The notes beneath the pieces were generated by a model, which did not search any database, had not been told where the DNA came from, and worked only from the letters and a program-made list of their open reading frames with translations. From Acidobacteriaceae bacterium UBA1307 (GTDB lineage: Bacteria > Acidobacteriota > Terriglobia > Terriglobales > Acidobacteriaceae), in assembly GCA_002307235.1 (NCBI GenBank), contig DBTV01000008.1, forward strand, positions 1 to 28,507: a stretch of DNA of 28,507 nt, given 5' to 3'. A program made the translations under genes and the position numbers. Positions 7,292-14,813 of this stretch are shown piece after piece (position 1 is the stretch's first letter; every line of letters begins with the position of its first letter).

Positions 7292-7402
7292 TTTTGAAAG
7301 GGGTCGGCTTCAGCCGGGCCAAAAAGAAAAACATCTCTCCAGGGCTGAAGCCCATTCCGTTTTTTTGAGCGATGGCACGGATGAATCCGTGCCCTTTCAA
7401 AA
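7292..7402. repeat. 111-bp palindromic intergenic repeat
   Basis: The element is bounded by inverted TTTTGAAAGGG (7292-7302) and CCCTTTCAAAA (7392-7402). Inside are GTCGGCTTCAGCCGG, GGGCTGAAGCCC and the palindrome GGCACGGATGAATCCGTGCC. These motif types recur, as I recall, between genes of Acidobacteriaceae. It would form two or three hairpins in RNA, like REP/BIME elements. It lies in the 3' region of rsmE before the terminator. Confidence 0.6.
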
Positions 7403-7417
7403 TATCGTTTTGGCCTC

Positions 7418-7453
7418 AACCGCGCACGGTACAACAGCCGTGCGCGGTTTTTT
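7418..7453 (+). terminator. Intrinsic terminator downstream of rsmE
   Basis: A 12-bp stem (AACCGCGCACGG 7418-7429 with 7438-7449), 8-base loop, and a T run to 7453. There is no T run in the opposite direction, so it serves the plus strand although the minus-strand gene also ends nearby at 7466. Confidence 0.85.
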
Positions 7454-7465
7454 CTTCTTTTTTGT

Positions 7466-8524
7466 TTAACGGGAAGGTTCTTGTGCGGTGGGTGTAGAGG
7501 CTGCGTATTTGTCCCAGTGCGCGAGCAGTTCTGCGGCGACGGCGTGGCCGACGCGGTAGGCGTTTTCGATGGCGGGCAGGTAGGCCGAGTACTTTTGCAC
7601 GCGTTGCGTCTGGAGGCTTTCGGGCGCGGTCAGCTCGCGTGGCTGGCGGTCGTAGTTGCTGACGGTGCGCAGCACGAGCACGCGGTTGGCGTCGACGCGT
7701 TGCGCCTTGGCGAGATACTCGAGCGAGCGCAGGGTGCCGGTGTCTTCCATGGCCGTGGTGACGAAGGTTCCCTTGCCGGCGGTGAAGTAGTCGAGCCAGC
7801 GCGTGGCCCACGCATCCATCAACTTGCCATGCCAGAAGGTCGAGGAGGAAACCTCGTCGCCGACCGTGACGAAGGGCGGAAGCTGCGCGGCCTTGCCGTC
7901 GAAGTGCGCGCGGGCCTGGCGCAGCGCGTCGGTATCATCGAGTGCAAGGTTGCGCGTGTAGTTGTAGGCCCACTGAGCGAGCGCCGGATTGAGCGCGAAG
8001 AGCTGGCCGGAGCGCAACTCGACGGGCTGCTGGTAGGGCGCCTCCTTGCCGAGCGGGAGCATGCCTGTGGACCAGCTTGCGGGAATCTCGCGGCCATCGA
8101 TCTCGTAGCCGAGGTCGCCATCGACGACCCAGCGCGCCCAGGCCGCTGAGCCGATCGAGATGCGGTCGGGCGAGCCGCCAGCGATGCCGGCAATGATCCA
8201 GTAGGCATGCGAGAGGTCGAAGCGCGGATCGAGGCCGAGGGCCATGACGGTGGCCGCGGCGTTGGCGGTGCCTGCGCCGGTGACGATGGCCAACTCGCCC
8301 GCATCGTTCATGCGCGCGTCGTGATAGGCGGCGGGCAGCGGGATGATGCGGTCGAGGTGATCGCGTTCGACCCAGGTCTGCAACTCTCCGGGTTTGTCGC
8401 CGGTGTCGGCACCAACTTCAAACATGGCCACGACGACGACTTTGACGGGAATGGGGTGAGCGGGTTGTGCGGCAAGCGGAAGCGCGACGAGAGCGGCGGC
8501 GAGAAGCGAGGCAGTGAATCGCAT
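7466..8524 (-). CDS. Purine nucleoside permease (NUP) family protein, exported
   Basis: A protein of 352 residues resembling the NUP family named from a Candida purine nucleoside permease. Bacterial members are soluble or periplasmic, and their fold suggests relation to nucleoside phosphorylases. The mature part starts with the family signature VKVVVVAMFEVGADTGDKPG, followed by ELAIVTGAGTANAAATVMALG, IAGIAGGSPD and AMEDTGTLRSLEYLAKA. Residues 1-20 (MRFTASLLAAALVALPLAAQ) look like a cleavable signal peptide. The ATG at 8524 is preceded by GGAGG with a short 3-base spacer, and a TACGAT box lies only 8 bases upstream, so the leader would be very short. The real activity, transport, nucleoside cleavage or binding, cannot be decided from sequence. 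The neighbouring rubrerythrin gene does not suggest a shared pathway. Confidence 0.85.
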   Translation of the reverse strand: MRFTASLLAAALVALPLAAQPAHPIPVKVVVVAMFEVGADTGDKPGELQTWVERDHLDRIIPLPAAYHDARMNDAGELAIVTGAGTANAAATVMALGLDPRFDLSHAYWIIAGIAGGSPDRISIGSAAWARWVVDGDLGYEIDGREIPASWSTGMLPLGKEAPYQQPVELRSGQLFALNPALAQWAYNYTRNLALDDTDALRQARAHFDGKAAQLPPFVTVGDEVSSSTFWHGKLMDAWATRWLDYFTAGKGTFVTTAMEDTGTLRSLEYLAKAQRVDANRVLVLRTVSNYDRQPRELTAPESLQTQRVQKYSAYLPAIENAYRVGHAVAAELLAHWDKYAASTPTAQEPSR

Positions 8525-8532
8525 ATCCCTCC

Positions 8533-8538
8533 ATCGTA
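8533..8538 (-). promoter_or_regulatory. Possible -10 box 8 bases before the NUP gene
   Basis: TACGAT on the minus strand sits 8 bases upstream of the ATG at 8524. It resembles the TACAAT boxes found 6 bases before aroC and the DUF4160 gene. No good -35 box is seen, so this is a weak call. Confidence 0.3.
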
Positions 8539-8550
8539 CCGGAGCGGAGA

Positions 8551-8576
8551 AAGGCCGCTCGTGGAGGAGCGGCCTT
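8551..8576 (-). terminator. Hairpin after the rubrerythrin gene
   Basis: A perfect 10-bp stem (AAGGCCGCTC / GAGCGGCCTT) with a 6-base loop, 21 bases beyond the rubrerythrin stop. The tail read on the minus strand (TCTCCG) is only weakly T-rich, so termination may be partial. Confidence 0.55.
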
Positions 8577-8597
8577 GGGATGGTTGTGCCAGAAAAA

Positions 8598-9170
8598 CTA
8601 GCGGATGATTTCGAACTTTTCCCAGGAGAGTTTGCAGACCGGGCAGTGGTCGCTCTCCTTCGTCTCGCTGGTGTAGCCGCAGACCGGGCAGACGTAGAAG
8701 TCGCGGGCGGTGGAGATCCAGCTATCCTTTTTGCCGGCCTCGAGCAGGGCGATGGCCTCGGCGTAGAGCCGCGCGTGGGTCTTCTCGGCCTCGAGCGCGC
8801 CGTGGAAGGTGCGGATGGCGGCCGTGTTCTTGCGCTCGGTGGCCTCGGCGAGGAAGGGAGGATACATCGAATCGATCTCATAGCTCTCGCCGCCGTGGGC
8901 CGTCTTGAGATTTTCGAGTGTCGATTTCACCTCGACAGCGTGCAGCGTGAAGGTGGCCTCGCCCCCGAGTTGCTTGATGACGCGGGCATGGTTGGCGGCG
9001 TGAATCTGTTCGGCGCGTGAGGCGGCGCGGAAGAGGCTGGCGGCGCCGTGCAGACCGTCCTCGTCGGCCTTGGCGGCGAAGGCGGCATATTTGGCGTGCG
9101 CGTTCGACTCGCCCTCATAGGCGGTGAGCAGATTTTTAACCGTGACCGAATTTTCTGGAGCAATCGACAT
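8598..9170 (-). CDS. rbr: Rubrerythrin
   Basis: A non-heme di-iron peroxidase that reduces hydrogen peroxide in the cytoplasm, usually with electrons from rubredoxin or NADH-linked partners. The product has 190 residues, the classical length. The N-terminal four-helix bundle carries the iron-ligand glutamates in YEGESNAHAKY, ASRAEQIHAANH, AEATERKN and EAEKTHARLY. The C-terminal rubredoxin-like domain has the Fe(Cys)4 motif CPVCGY (near residue 160) and CPVCK (near 175). The ATG at 9170 follows a near-perfect ribosome site (TAGGAGGAATTCCCC). It is the last gene before a hairpin. Its presence suggests peroxide stress or microaerobic life, but regulation is not visible. Confidence 0.95.
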   Translation of the reverse strand: MSIAPENSVTVKNLLTAYEGESNAHAKYAAFAAKADEDGLHGAASLFRAASRAEQIHAANHARVIKQLGGEATFTLHAVEVKSTLENLKTAHGGESYEIDSMYPPFLAEATERKNTAAIRTFHGALEAEKTHARLYAEAIALLEAGKKDSWISTARDFYVCPVCGYTSETKESDHCPVCKLSWEKFEIIR

Positions 9171-9298
9171 GGGGAATTCCTCCTAAAAGTACGCTTCAAG
9201 GCTAAAAAGCGTGCCGCAGGGGCGCAGTGATGGCGGGTACAGGTGCCTGGACAGGAGAAATGTAAAAAGCGGCCGTCAGGGCTTTGATTGGAACGGAA

Positions 9299-9551
9299 TT
9301 AGGCGGCAAAGATTTTGTCGGAGCTTTGGTCACCGAGGCCGGCGAGAAGGTCGGCAACAGAAATGTCCTCGTCGAGGGCCTCCCAGTGCAGGCCGCGACT
9401 GGTGATGCGCACCGCGGCGCTCCTCGGGGCTTGCGTGCAGCAGGCGAGGGAACCATGCCAGGGGGACGCCCAGCGTGCGTCCGTCGCTCAACTCGACCCA
9501 GAGCTGGTCGGCGTCGCAGCGTGCTTTCGTGGCTTTAACCGAAGAACTCAT
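9299..9551 (-). pseudogene. DUF2442 protein gene with a frameshift
   Basis: From the ATG at 9551 the frame encodes MSSSVKATKARCDADQLWV, then ELSDGRTLGVPLAWFPRLL and HASPEER, a good DUF2442 match. It then loses homology. In another frame the sequence continues AAVRITSRGLHWEALDEDIS and VADLLAGLGDQSSDKIFAA to a stop at 9299. This is exactly the expected family C-terminus (HW..LDEDISV..LL). The break lies at about 9414-9420 in a CGCCGCGG run and is explained by loss of 2 bases (or gain of 1). The ATG overlaps the end of the upstream DUF4160 gene by 17 bases, so the pair was translationally coupled. DUF4160-DUF2442 pairs are common, and some authors have treated them as toxin-antitoxin-like; I cannot confirm that here. 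A sequencing error is possible. Confidence 0.78.
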
Positions 9552-9774
9552 CCCATGCCCTCTCGATGGCCTTGCGGCGGATTTCGATGATGTCAATCAA
9601 AGCGCGCAAGGTATGCGCGTCGTACCCATCATTGTAGGCGAGATTCACTTCCGGCTTCATCCAGAATTTTGCTTCCAGACCGTCTTTTTCCACGTGGATG
9701 TGCAGCGGCTCGCGCGGCGATCTCTCATTGGAATAGAAGAAGCGAAACCCGCGTTCCTTGAAGACCGTCGGCAT
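9535..9774 (-). CDS. DUF4160 domain protein, partner of DUF2442
   Basis: A 79-residue protein with the DUF4160 pattern: MPTVFKERGFRFFYSNER, then EPLHIHVEKDGLEAKFWMKP with the conserved HIHV, and a C-terminal helix (LRALIDIIEIRRKAIERAWD). Members are short proteins of unknown biochemistry that almost always sit next to DUF2442 genes; the pair may act as a small two-protein module. The gene is intact here while its partner is frameshifted. No Shine-Dalgarno site precedes the ATG at 9774, but a TACAAT box lies exactly 6 bases upstream, which would give a leaderless or near-leaderless mRNA. The stop lies inside the partner's start region (overlap 9535-9551). Confidence 0.85.
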   Translation of the reverse strand: MPTVFKERGFRFFYSNERSPREPLHIHVEKDGLEAKFWMKPEVNLAYNDGYDAHTLRALIDIIEIRRKAIERAWDEFFG

Positions 9775-9780
9775 GGCGCC

Positions 9781-9786
9781 ATTGTA
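9781..9786 (-). promoter_or_regulatory. Possible -10 box for a leaderless DUF4160 transcript
   Basis: TACAAT on the minus strand, 6 bases before the ATG at 9774. With usual -10 to start-site spacing, transcription would begin at or near the ATG. No -35 match is seen. Confidence 0.4.
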
Positions 9787-9812
9787 GCGACATGCGCGAT
9801 TCTTTGGCGCGT

Positions 9813-9851
9813 AAAAAAGCGGCCACCCCGTGGTTGGGATGGCCGCTTTTT
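9813..9851 (-). terminator. Intrinsic terminator of the S41 protease gene
   Basis: A 12-bp stem (AAAAAGCGGCCA 9814-9825 with 9840-9851), 14-base loop, and a T run on the minus strand. It is located 18 bases beyond the protease stop and also insulates the DUF4160 gene from read-through. Confidence 0.88.
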
Positions 9852-9869
9852 GTTTTTATCGACTGATGA

Positions 9870-11516
9870 TCAGCGCGAGGCGAGGCTCTGCGGGTTGCCG
9901 TGTCCCTGGCTGTGTTCGAGGGCGATTTTGTGCGCCTTCTCTTGCAGGCTTTGGGCCTCGGGTAGGAAGCTCAGAGCCTTCTGCAGGACGGGGTCCCAGT
10001 CGGCCAACTGGCGCAGGCCCGAGACCGGGCCGAACTGCACGGTAAGGATCTTCTCCTTGATGCGCACCTTCAGCCACTCCGAGACGCCCTTGATGTCGGC
10101 ATCGGAGAAGCTGATGTTTTCGCTCTGCAGATACTTCTTGAACTCGGCCAGCACGGCATCGTCAACCTGGAAGTTCTTGTCGACGGTGTGGTTGTTCATG
10201 TAGATCGGCGCGAAGCGGAAGAAGACATCGTGGTAGAGCAGGTCTTCCTGGAAGTGGTTGGCCTCGGGGGCGACGATCTTCTCGTCGGGGGTGATGCCGC
10301 CGCCGCCGTAGACGGTGCGCCCGGCGTCGGTCAGCTTCACCTCGCGATTGGTGTCGTTGGCCGGTTGCGCGCCGGCGTGGTTGTAGTAGTAGTCAAAGAG
10401 CGAAACGCCGGAGTAGTTGCGCTGAATCAGGCGGCCCGAGGGCGTGTAGTAGTGATAGGTGGTCAGCGCCAGCCCCATGGTGTGCTCGGAGAGATCGTAG
10501 ACGGTCTGCACCAGACCCTTGCCAAAGGTGGTTTCGCCGACGATCAGCGCGCGGTCGTGGTCTTGCAGTGCGCCGGAGACGATCTCGGCGGCCGAGGCGG
10601 TGCTGCGGTTGACCAGCACGACGATGGGGAAGCTCTTGCCGCCGTTGCCGTGCGTGGCCACGTAGTTCTGGTCGGGGTAGGCGCGGCCGCGCTGCGAGAC
10701 GATGGCCTGGCCCTTGGTCAGCAGGTGGTCGGAGATGTCGACGGCCTGGCTGAGCAGTCCTCCGGGATTGCTGCGCAGGTCGAGGACGAGGCCCTTGAGG
10801 TTGCCGAAGCCGTCGATGGCCTCGCGCACCTCCTGGCCCGAGGTCTCCATGAACTGCGTCAGATGGACGTAGCCGATGCCGGGGCGAATCTCATATTTGA
10901 GATCGACGGAGGGGTGCGGAATGTCGTCGCGAACCAGATCGAAGGTGAGCGGCTCGGTGTGTCCGTAGCGGGCCACGACGACCTTGACGTGGGTTCCCTT
11001 GGGTCCCTTGAGGGTCTTGGCAGCCTGCTCGACATTCATGCCTTCGGCGGGCTTGCCGTCGATCGATACAAAGTAGTCGCCGGGGTGAATGCCGGCGCGG
11101 AAGGCCGGAGTGCCCTCGGCCGGGTAGATCACGTAGACGTGGTCTTTGCCGCCCTTGGGGTCGTGTTGCAACTGAATCGTCATGCCGACGCCGTAGTAGT
11201 GGCCGCGCTGATCTTCGCGCAGTTTGGCGTAGGACTTGGGATCGTAGAAGTTGGAGTGGGGATCGAGGACGCGCAGCATGCCCGGGATCGCGCCGTCATA
11301 AATGGCCGTGTCGGCGCGGTCGCCGGCGATGGGCTCGGCATAGTTCTTCTCGACCAGCGCGTAGACGTCGGTGAAGGTCTTCAGGTTGTCGCGGAGCTGG
11401 CTCTGGTCGGCCGAAGACTGCGCGCCGACGCGGCGTTGCAGCACGGTGCCCGCCAGGGCGCAGACGGTGAAGAACAACACGAGGGTAAGTAATGCGCGGC
11501 GTGCGCGAGGCGTCAT
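9870..11516 (-). CDS. S41 family carboxy-terminal processing protease with PDZ domain
   Basis: A serine protease of the CtpA/CtpB/Prc group, exported or membrane-anchored, that trims or degrades envelope proteins from their C-termini. The product has 548 residues. Residues 8-27 form an N-terminal membrane anchor or signal (LLTLVLFFTVCALAGTVLQ). The PDZ domain lies at about 105-195 (GVGMTIQL, GIHPGDYFVSIDGKPAEGM). The S41 core has VLDLRSNPGGLL (244-255). The catalytic Ser308 (STASAAEI), Lys333 (GETTFGKGLVQT) and Gln337 have the spacing of Ser309, Lys334 and Gln338 in B. subtilis CtpB. A C-terminal extension of about 150 residues follows. The ATG at 11516 gives a normal signal; GGAGG lies about 12 bases upstream. 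The frame continues to 11690 without homology. The gene is divergent from the SurA-like gene, 393 bases apart. Confidence 0.93.
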   Translation of the reverse strand: MTPRARRALLTLVLFFTVCALAGTVLQRRVGAQSSADQSQLRDNLKTFTDVYALVEKNYAEPIAGDRADTAIYDGAIPGMLRVLDPHSNFYDPKSYAKLREDQRGHYYGVGMTIQLQHDPKGGKDHVYVIYPAEGTPAFRAGIHPGDYFVSIDGKPAEGMNVEQAAKTLKGPKGTHVKVVVARYGHTEPLTFDLVRDDIPHPSVDLKYEIRPGIGYVHLTQFMETSGQEVREAIDGFGNLKGLVLDLRSNPGGLLSQAVDISDHLLTKGQAIVSQRGRAYPDQNYVATHGNGGKSFPIVVLVNRSTASAAEIVSGALQDHDRALIVGETTFGKGLVQTVYDLSEHTMGLALTTYHYYTPSGRLIQRNYSGVSLFDYYYNHAGAQPANDTNREVKLTDAGRTVYGGGGITPDEKIVAPEANHFQEDLLYHDVFFRFAPIYMNNHTVDKNFQVDDAVLAEFKKYLQSENISFSDADIKGVSEWLKVRIKEKILTVQFGPVSGLRQLADWDPVLQKALSFLPEAQSLQEKAHKIALEHSQGHGNPQSLASR

Positions 11517-11909
11517 AAGCGGAACGATCCTCCCAATGGCGCGCGGGCGAAACGGTAGAGAGCTCCAGCGCCGGTGCGACGAGCCGATTCGCTGGTGGGC
11601 GATCGGTTCCCGGACAAAATCAGCCTTGCGTTCAATGGGCAAGGCTGCAGTACGCTGGAGGTCTTTTTCTGCGCGGCTCCGCGGAGCCATTCTGGGCTAA
11701 AGTATAGCATCCAGAAGATTGGACGGGCCCCGGAATGAGAGGCGAGCGGGCGCGGGGCGCTGGGAGCCGGAGGCCGGTTCCGGGCTGGGAATGAGGGTTC
11801 GGGGCAAGAATCGCGGCGAAACCGTCGCACGGGTGCTGCCCATCCATTTACAATGGCGTCTATGGTATAGGCAGGAAGAATTCTGCTGCCCCGAGCGTGT
11901 GTTGACCCT
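11517..11909. other. Divergent intergenic region between the protease and SurA-like genes
   Basis: No gene is credible in these 393 bases. It contains the palindrome GGCTCCGCGGAGCC at about 11674-11687. On the minus strand there is a TATACT box at 11706-11701 for the protease, and on the plus strand a TACAAT box at 11849-11854 for the SurA-like gene (leader about 49 bases). Neither box has a good -35 element, so the promoters are only suggestions. Confidence 0.4.
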
Positions 11910-13679
11910 ATGACTTCAAGACTAGTACGTACCTCCATGGCGCTGGTTGTCGGCACGGCGCTGCTTGCAGGCGCCCCTCTGGCGCAAGCCCAGAATATTG
12001 CTCCGCAGAGCCCTTATGGCGGCACGGTCGTCGAGGACATCATTGCCCGCGTGAATGACCGCATCATTACGCGTTCGGATTATGATCGCGCGCTGGCCGA
12101 CATGGATCGCGAGGCGCGGCAGCGTGGCGCGGTTTCGATGCAGGAGATCTCGGCCGGACACAAGGATCTGTTGCGCAACCTGATCGATCAGCAGCTCTGG
12201 CTGTCGAAGGGCAAGGAACTGGGCATCACGGGCGACACCGAGCTGATCAAGCGCCTGAACGAGATCCGCAAGCAGTACAACCTGGAGACGCTGGAGGATC
12301 TGGAAAAGGCCGCCAAGGAACAGGGCGTCTCTTTCGAGGACTTCAAGGCCAACATCCGCAACGGCATCATTACGCGGGACGTGATGCAGCAGCAGGTGGG
12401 CCGTCAGGTGAGCTTTACGCCAGGCGAGGCCGAGCGCTATTACGAGAAGCACAAGCTCGAGTACCAGCAGCCGGAGAGCGTGACGCTGAGCGAGATTCTG
12501 GTCTCGACCGGCGGCTCGACCGACAAGGAAAAGCTGGATGCGGCCAAGGCCAAGGCGGACGACATTGTGTCGCGGCTGAAGGCGGGCGGCAACTTTGCGC
12601 AGATTGCCAAGACGGCCAGCGATGGCCCGACGGCGGCGCAGGGCGGCGATCTTGGCCAGTACCAGCGCGGCGCCTTGCCGAAGCTGCTTGAAGAAAAGAC
12701 CTTCGTGCTCAAGGCCGGCGAGATCACCGAGCCCATTCTTACCCGCCAGGGCTACATCATTCTCAAGGTCAACCAGCACGTGACCGGAGGCGCCAAGCCC
12801 TATAAAGAGGTCCGTGATCAGGTGGAAGAGACCTTTTATATGGAGCGCATGGAGCCGGCCATTCGGGCCTATCTGACCAAGATGCGCGAGGAAGCCTTCA
12901 TCGACATCAAGCCTGGCTATGTTGATGCCGGTGCCAGCCCGAAGGAGACCAAGCCGGTCTACAGCGCCTACGTTCCGCCTTCGCCGAAGAAGAAGAAGAA
13001 GGTAGAGCGGGTCCGCTTCCGCGAGGCCGCGCACAGCTTCCGCCAGAAGGCAGGAGCCCCGGCGGCGGAGACCGAGACTGCGGCTGCGGCGACTACGCCC
13101 GTGGTTGAAAAGACGGCGGCGAAAAAGTCGAAGAAGAACGCGATTCTTGGAGTCGAGAAGCCGGGCAAGAAGGAAAAGATTCGTTACGGCCAGAAGCCAC
13201 GCGAGACTTTGCCCCAGGCAGCCAACGAGACCGTGGTTGAAAATGCGGGCGCGTTGCCGGCCGGGCAGCAGCAGGCGGCCGATGCCGACCTGCCATCCAA
13301 TCCTCTGGAACCGACCGCATCGACCGTGAAGAAGCGCTTCAGCGCGCGCGCCAGCGATCCGAAGTATCGCAAGGTGAAGGCGCAGACGGTGAACCCGACC
13401 GACATCACCAAGCCGATTGCGCCCGACGCCGAGGAGATTACCGACCGCCAGACGCAGGCCGGTCCGCTCGGACTTGCCGGTGACACGGCCAGCAAGAAGA
13501 AAAAGCAGGACGTGGCCACGGGCGACAAGTCGCGCCTGAGCCAGAAGAAGCAGGAGAAGAAGCCGAAGAAGAGCAAGCAGGAGGAGCAGAACTTTACTCC
13601 TTTGCCGGCCATCAAGGGTGCTCCGGCTCCGGCCAAAACGACGGATACGACGCCGGCTCCGGCCCCGTCGAACAACTAA
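11910..13679 (+). CDS. SurA-like peptidyl-prolyl isomerase with Lys-rich C-terminal tail
   Basis: A periplasmic foldase of the SurA/parvulin type that helps outer-membrane protein folding. Residues 1-28 are a signal peptide with probable cleavage after PLAQA. The SurA N-terminal helical domain covers about 38-175 (IIARVNDRIITRSDYDRAL, LIDQQLWLSKGKELGI). One parvulin rotamase domain lies at about 185-290 (TLSEILVST, FAQIAKTASDGPTAAQGG, LGQYQRGALP). Residues 355-589 are unusual: low complexity, rich in Lys, Pro and Ala with PKKKKKVERV, EKTAAKKSKKN, SKKKKQ and a final TPAPAPSNN. E. coli SurA has two parvulin domains and no such tail (428 residues). The ATG at 11910 gives a proper signal peptide, although no Shine-Dalgarno site is evident. 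A strong terminator follows. Confidence 0.9.
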   Translation: MTSRLVRTSMALVVGTALLAGAPLAQAQNIAPQSPYGGTVVEDIIARVNDRIITRSDYDRALADMDREARQRGAVSMQEISAGHKDLLRNLIDQQLWLSKGKELGITGDTELIKRLNEIRKQYNLETLEDLEKAAKEQGVSFEDFKANIRNGIITRDVMQQQVGRQVSFTPGEAERYYEKHKLEYQQPESVTLSEILVSTGGSTDKEKLDAAKAKADDIVSRLKAGGNFAQIAKTASDGPTAAQGGDLGQYQRGALPKLLEEKTFVLKAGEITEPILTRQGYIILKVNQHVTGGAKPYKEVRDQVEETFYMERMEPAIRAYLTKMREEAFIDIKPGYVDAGASPKETKPVYSAYVPPSPKKKKKVERVRFREAAHSFRQKAGAPAAETETAAAATTPVVEKTAAKKSKKNAILGVEKPGKKEKIRYGQKPRETLPQAANETVVENAGALPAGQQQAADADLPSNPLEPTASTVKKRFSARASDPKYRKVKAQTVNPTDITKPIAPDAEEITDRQTQAGPLGLAGDTASKKKKQDVATGDKSRLSQKKQEKKPKKSKQEEQNFTPLPAIKGAPAPAKTTDTTPAPAPSNN

Positions 13680-13698
13680 TACCGCACGCAATGGACGG

Positions 13699-13733
13699 CG
13701 GGCCTGGGAGCGATCCCGGGCCCGTTTTGTTTT
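13699..13733 (+). terminator. Intrinsic terminator after the SurA-like gene
   Basis: An 11-bp stem (13699-13709 with 13714-13724, one G-T pair) closed by a GCGA tetraloop, followed by TTTTGTTTT. It separates this gene from the five-gene run downstream. Confidence 0.85.
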
Positions 13734-13765
13734 GGATAGGCTCGGTGCGGTAATCTGCTCGCAGC

Positions 13766-14755
13766 ATGAAAGACATCTACATTAGCGATCTGTCGTCCTT
13801 TGAAGAGGGCAAACCCTTCGACGGTTTCTTTCTGGTGTTGGCCAAGCAGCAGCGCATGACCAAGACCAACAAGCCTTATCTGAATCTGATGCTGGGCGAC
13901 AAGACCGGCCAACTCGAGGCCCGCGTCTGGGATCCGAATGATCCGCGCATCGCCAGGGATTTCGAGAAAGGATCGATCGTCAAGGCGCGCGGCGCAGTCT
14001 CCCGCTTCGACGAGCGGTTGCAGATGAAGGTCGATCAGCTTCGCGTGGCGCAGGCCGGCGAGGTGGAAAAGATGGACCTGTTGCCGGCGACGCAATATGA
14101 CGTGAACGCGCTCTGGCAGCAGCTTCTCGCGACCATCGACAGCTTTACGAATCCCGATCTGAAGCGGCTTTTGCAGGCGATGCTGGCTGATCCGGCGCTG
14201 GCCGCGGCCTATCGCGAGGCCCCGGCGGCACGGCAACTGCACCATGCGTGGCTTGGCGGTTTGCTGGAGCATGTCATCAGCCTGCTGACGCTGGCCGACC
14301 GCGTGGCGGCGCACTATCCGCTGCTCGATCGCGATCTTCTGCTGACCGGCGTGATTCTGCACGACATTGGCAAGACGCGCGAGTTGAGCTGGACGGTGGG
14401 CTTCGATTACACCATCGAAGGAACGTTGCTCGGACACATCCAGTTCGGCACCGAGATGGTCGACAAGACCATCGAGACTCTGCCGGGCTTCCCCGAGCGG
14501 CTGCGCACGCTGGTGATCCACATGATTCTGGCTCATCACGGCAAGCTCGAATTTGGCTCGCCCAAGCTGCCCATGATTCCCGAGGCGCTGGCGCTGAACT
14601 TTGTGGACGACTTCGACGCGAAGATGCAGGCCATGCAGTCGGAGTACGACAAGTGCGAGCGCGAGGGCAAGAGCCCGGAGGAGATGACTGGCAAGGTCTG
14701 GTCGCTCGACAATCGCCAACTGCTCAACACCAAAAAGTGGCTCGCGGGCGCATAG
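13766..14755 (+). CDS. YhaM-like 3'-5' exoribonuclease (OB fold plus HD domain)
   Basis: A 329-residue protein with the architecture of Bacillus YhaM (about 314 residues), a metal-dependent 3'-5' exoribonuclease that trims transcript ends. An OB-type nucleic-acid-binding domain occupies residues 15-100 (GFFLVLAKQQRMTKTNKPYL, DKTGQLEARVWD). The HD phosphohydrolase domain spans about 155-300 with the ligands H159/H160, H169 (GGLLEHV), H199-D200 (VILHDIGKTRE), H252 and H257-H258 (IHMILAHHGKLEFG) and D281-D282. The start at 13766 lacks a clear ribosome site. It heads a run of five plus-strand genes with short gaps. The family is certain as OB-HD; the exact substrate is inferred. Confidence 0.88.
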   Translation: MKDIYISDLSSFEEGKPFDGFFLVLAKQQRMTKTNKPYLNLMLGDKTGQLEARVWDPNDPRIARDFEKGSIVKARGAVSRFDERLQMKVDQLRVAQAGEVEKMDLLPATQYDVNALWQQLLATIDSFTNPDLKRLLQAMLADPALAAAYREAPAARQLHHAWLGGLLEHVISLLTLADRVAAHYPLLDRDLLLTGVILHDIGKTRELSWTVGFDYTIEGTLLGHIQFGTEMVDKTIETLPGFPERLRTLVIHMILAHHGKLEFGSPKLPMIPEALALNFVDDFDAKMQAMQSEYDKCEREGKSPEEMTGKVWSLDNRQLLNTKKWLAGA

Positions 14756-14813
14756 CCCCCCGCACGATAGGATGAAGACAGGGCGGTCGCAACGGCCGCC
14801 CCCTGGAACGTGT

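Noticed and set aside
5536..7434. 632-residue minus-strand frame over sdaA, the histone-like gene and rsmE
   Set aside because: It is antisense to three well-supported genes and crosses a promoter and a terminator. Its AFFAGAFF repeats are just the complement of the Lys/Ala repeats.
11922..13691. 589-residue open frame antisense to the SurA-like gene
   Set aside because: It mirrors the real gene almost base for base, is Leu/Arg-rich low complexity, and resembles no family. It arises from GC-rich codon bias in the sense gene.
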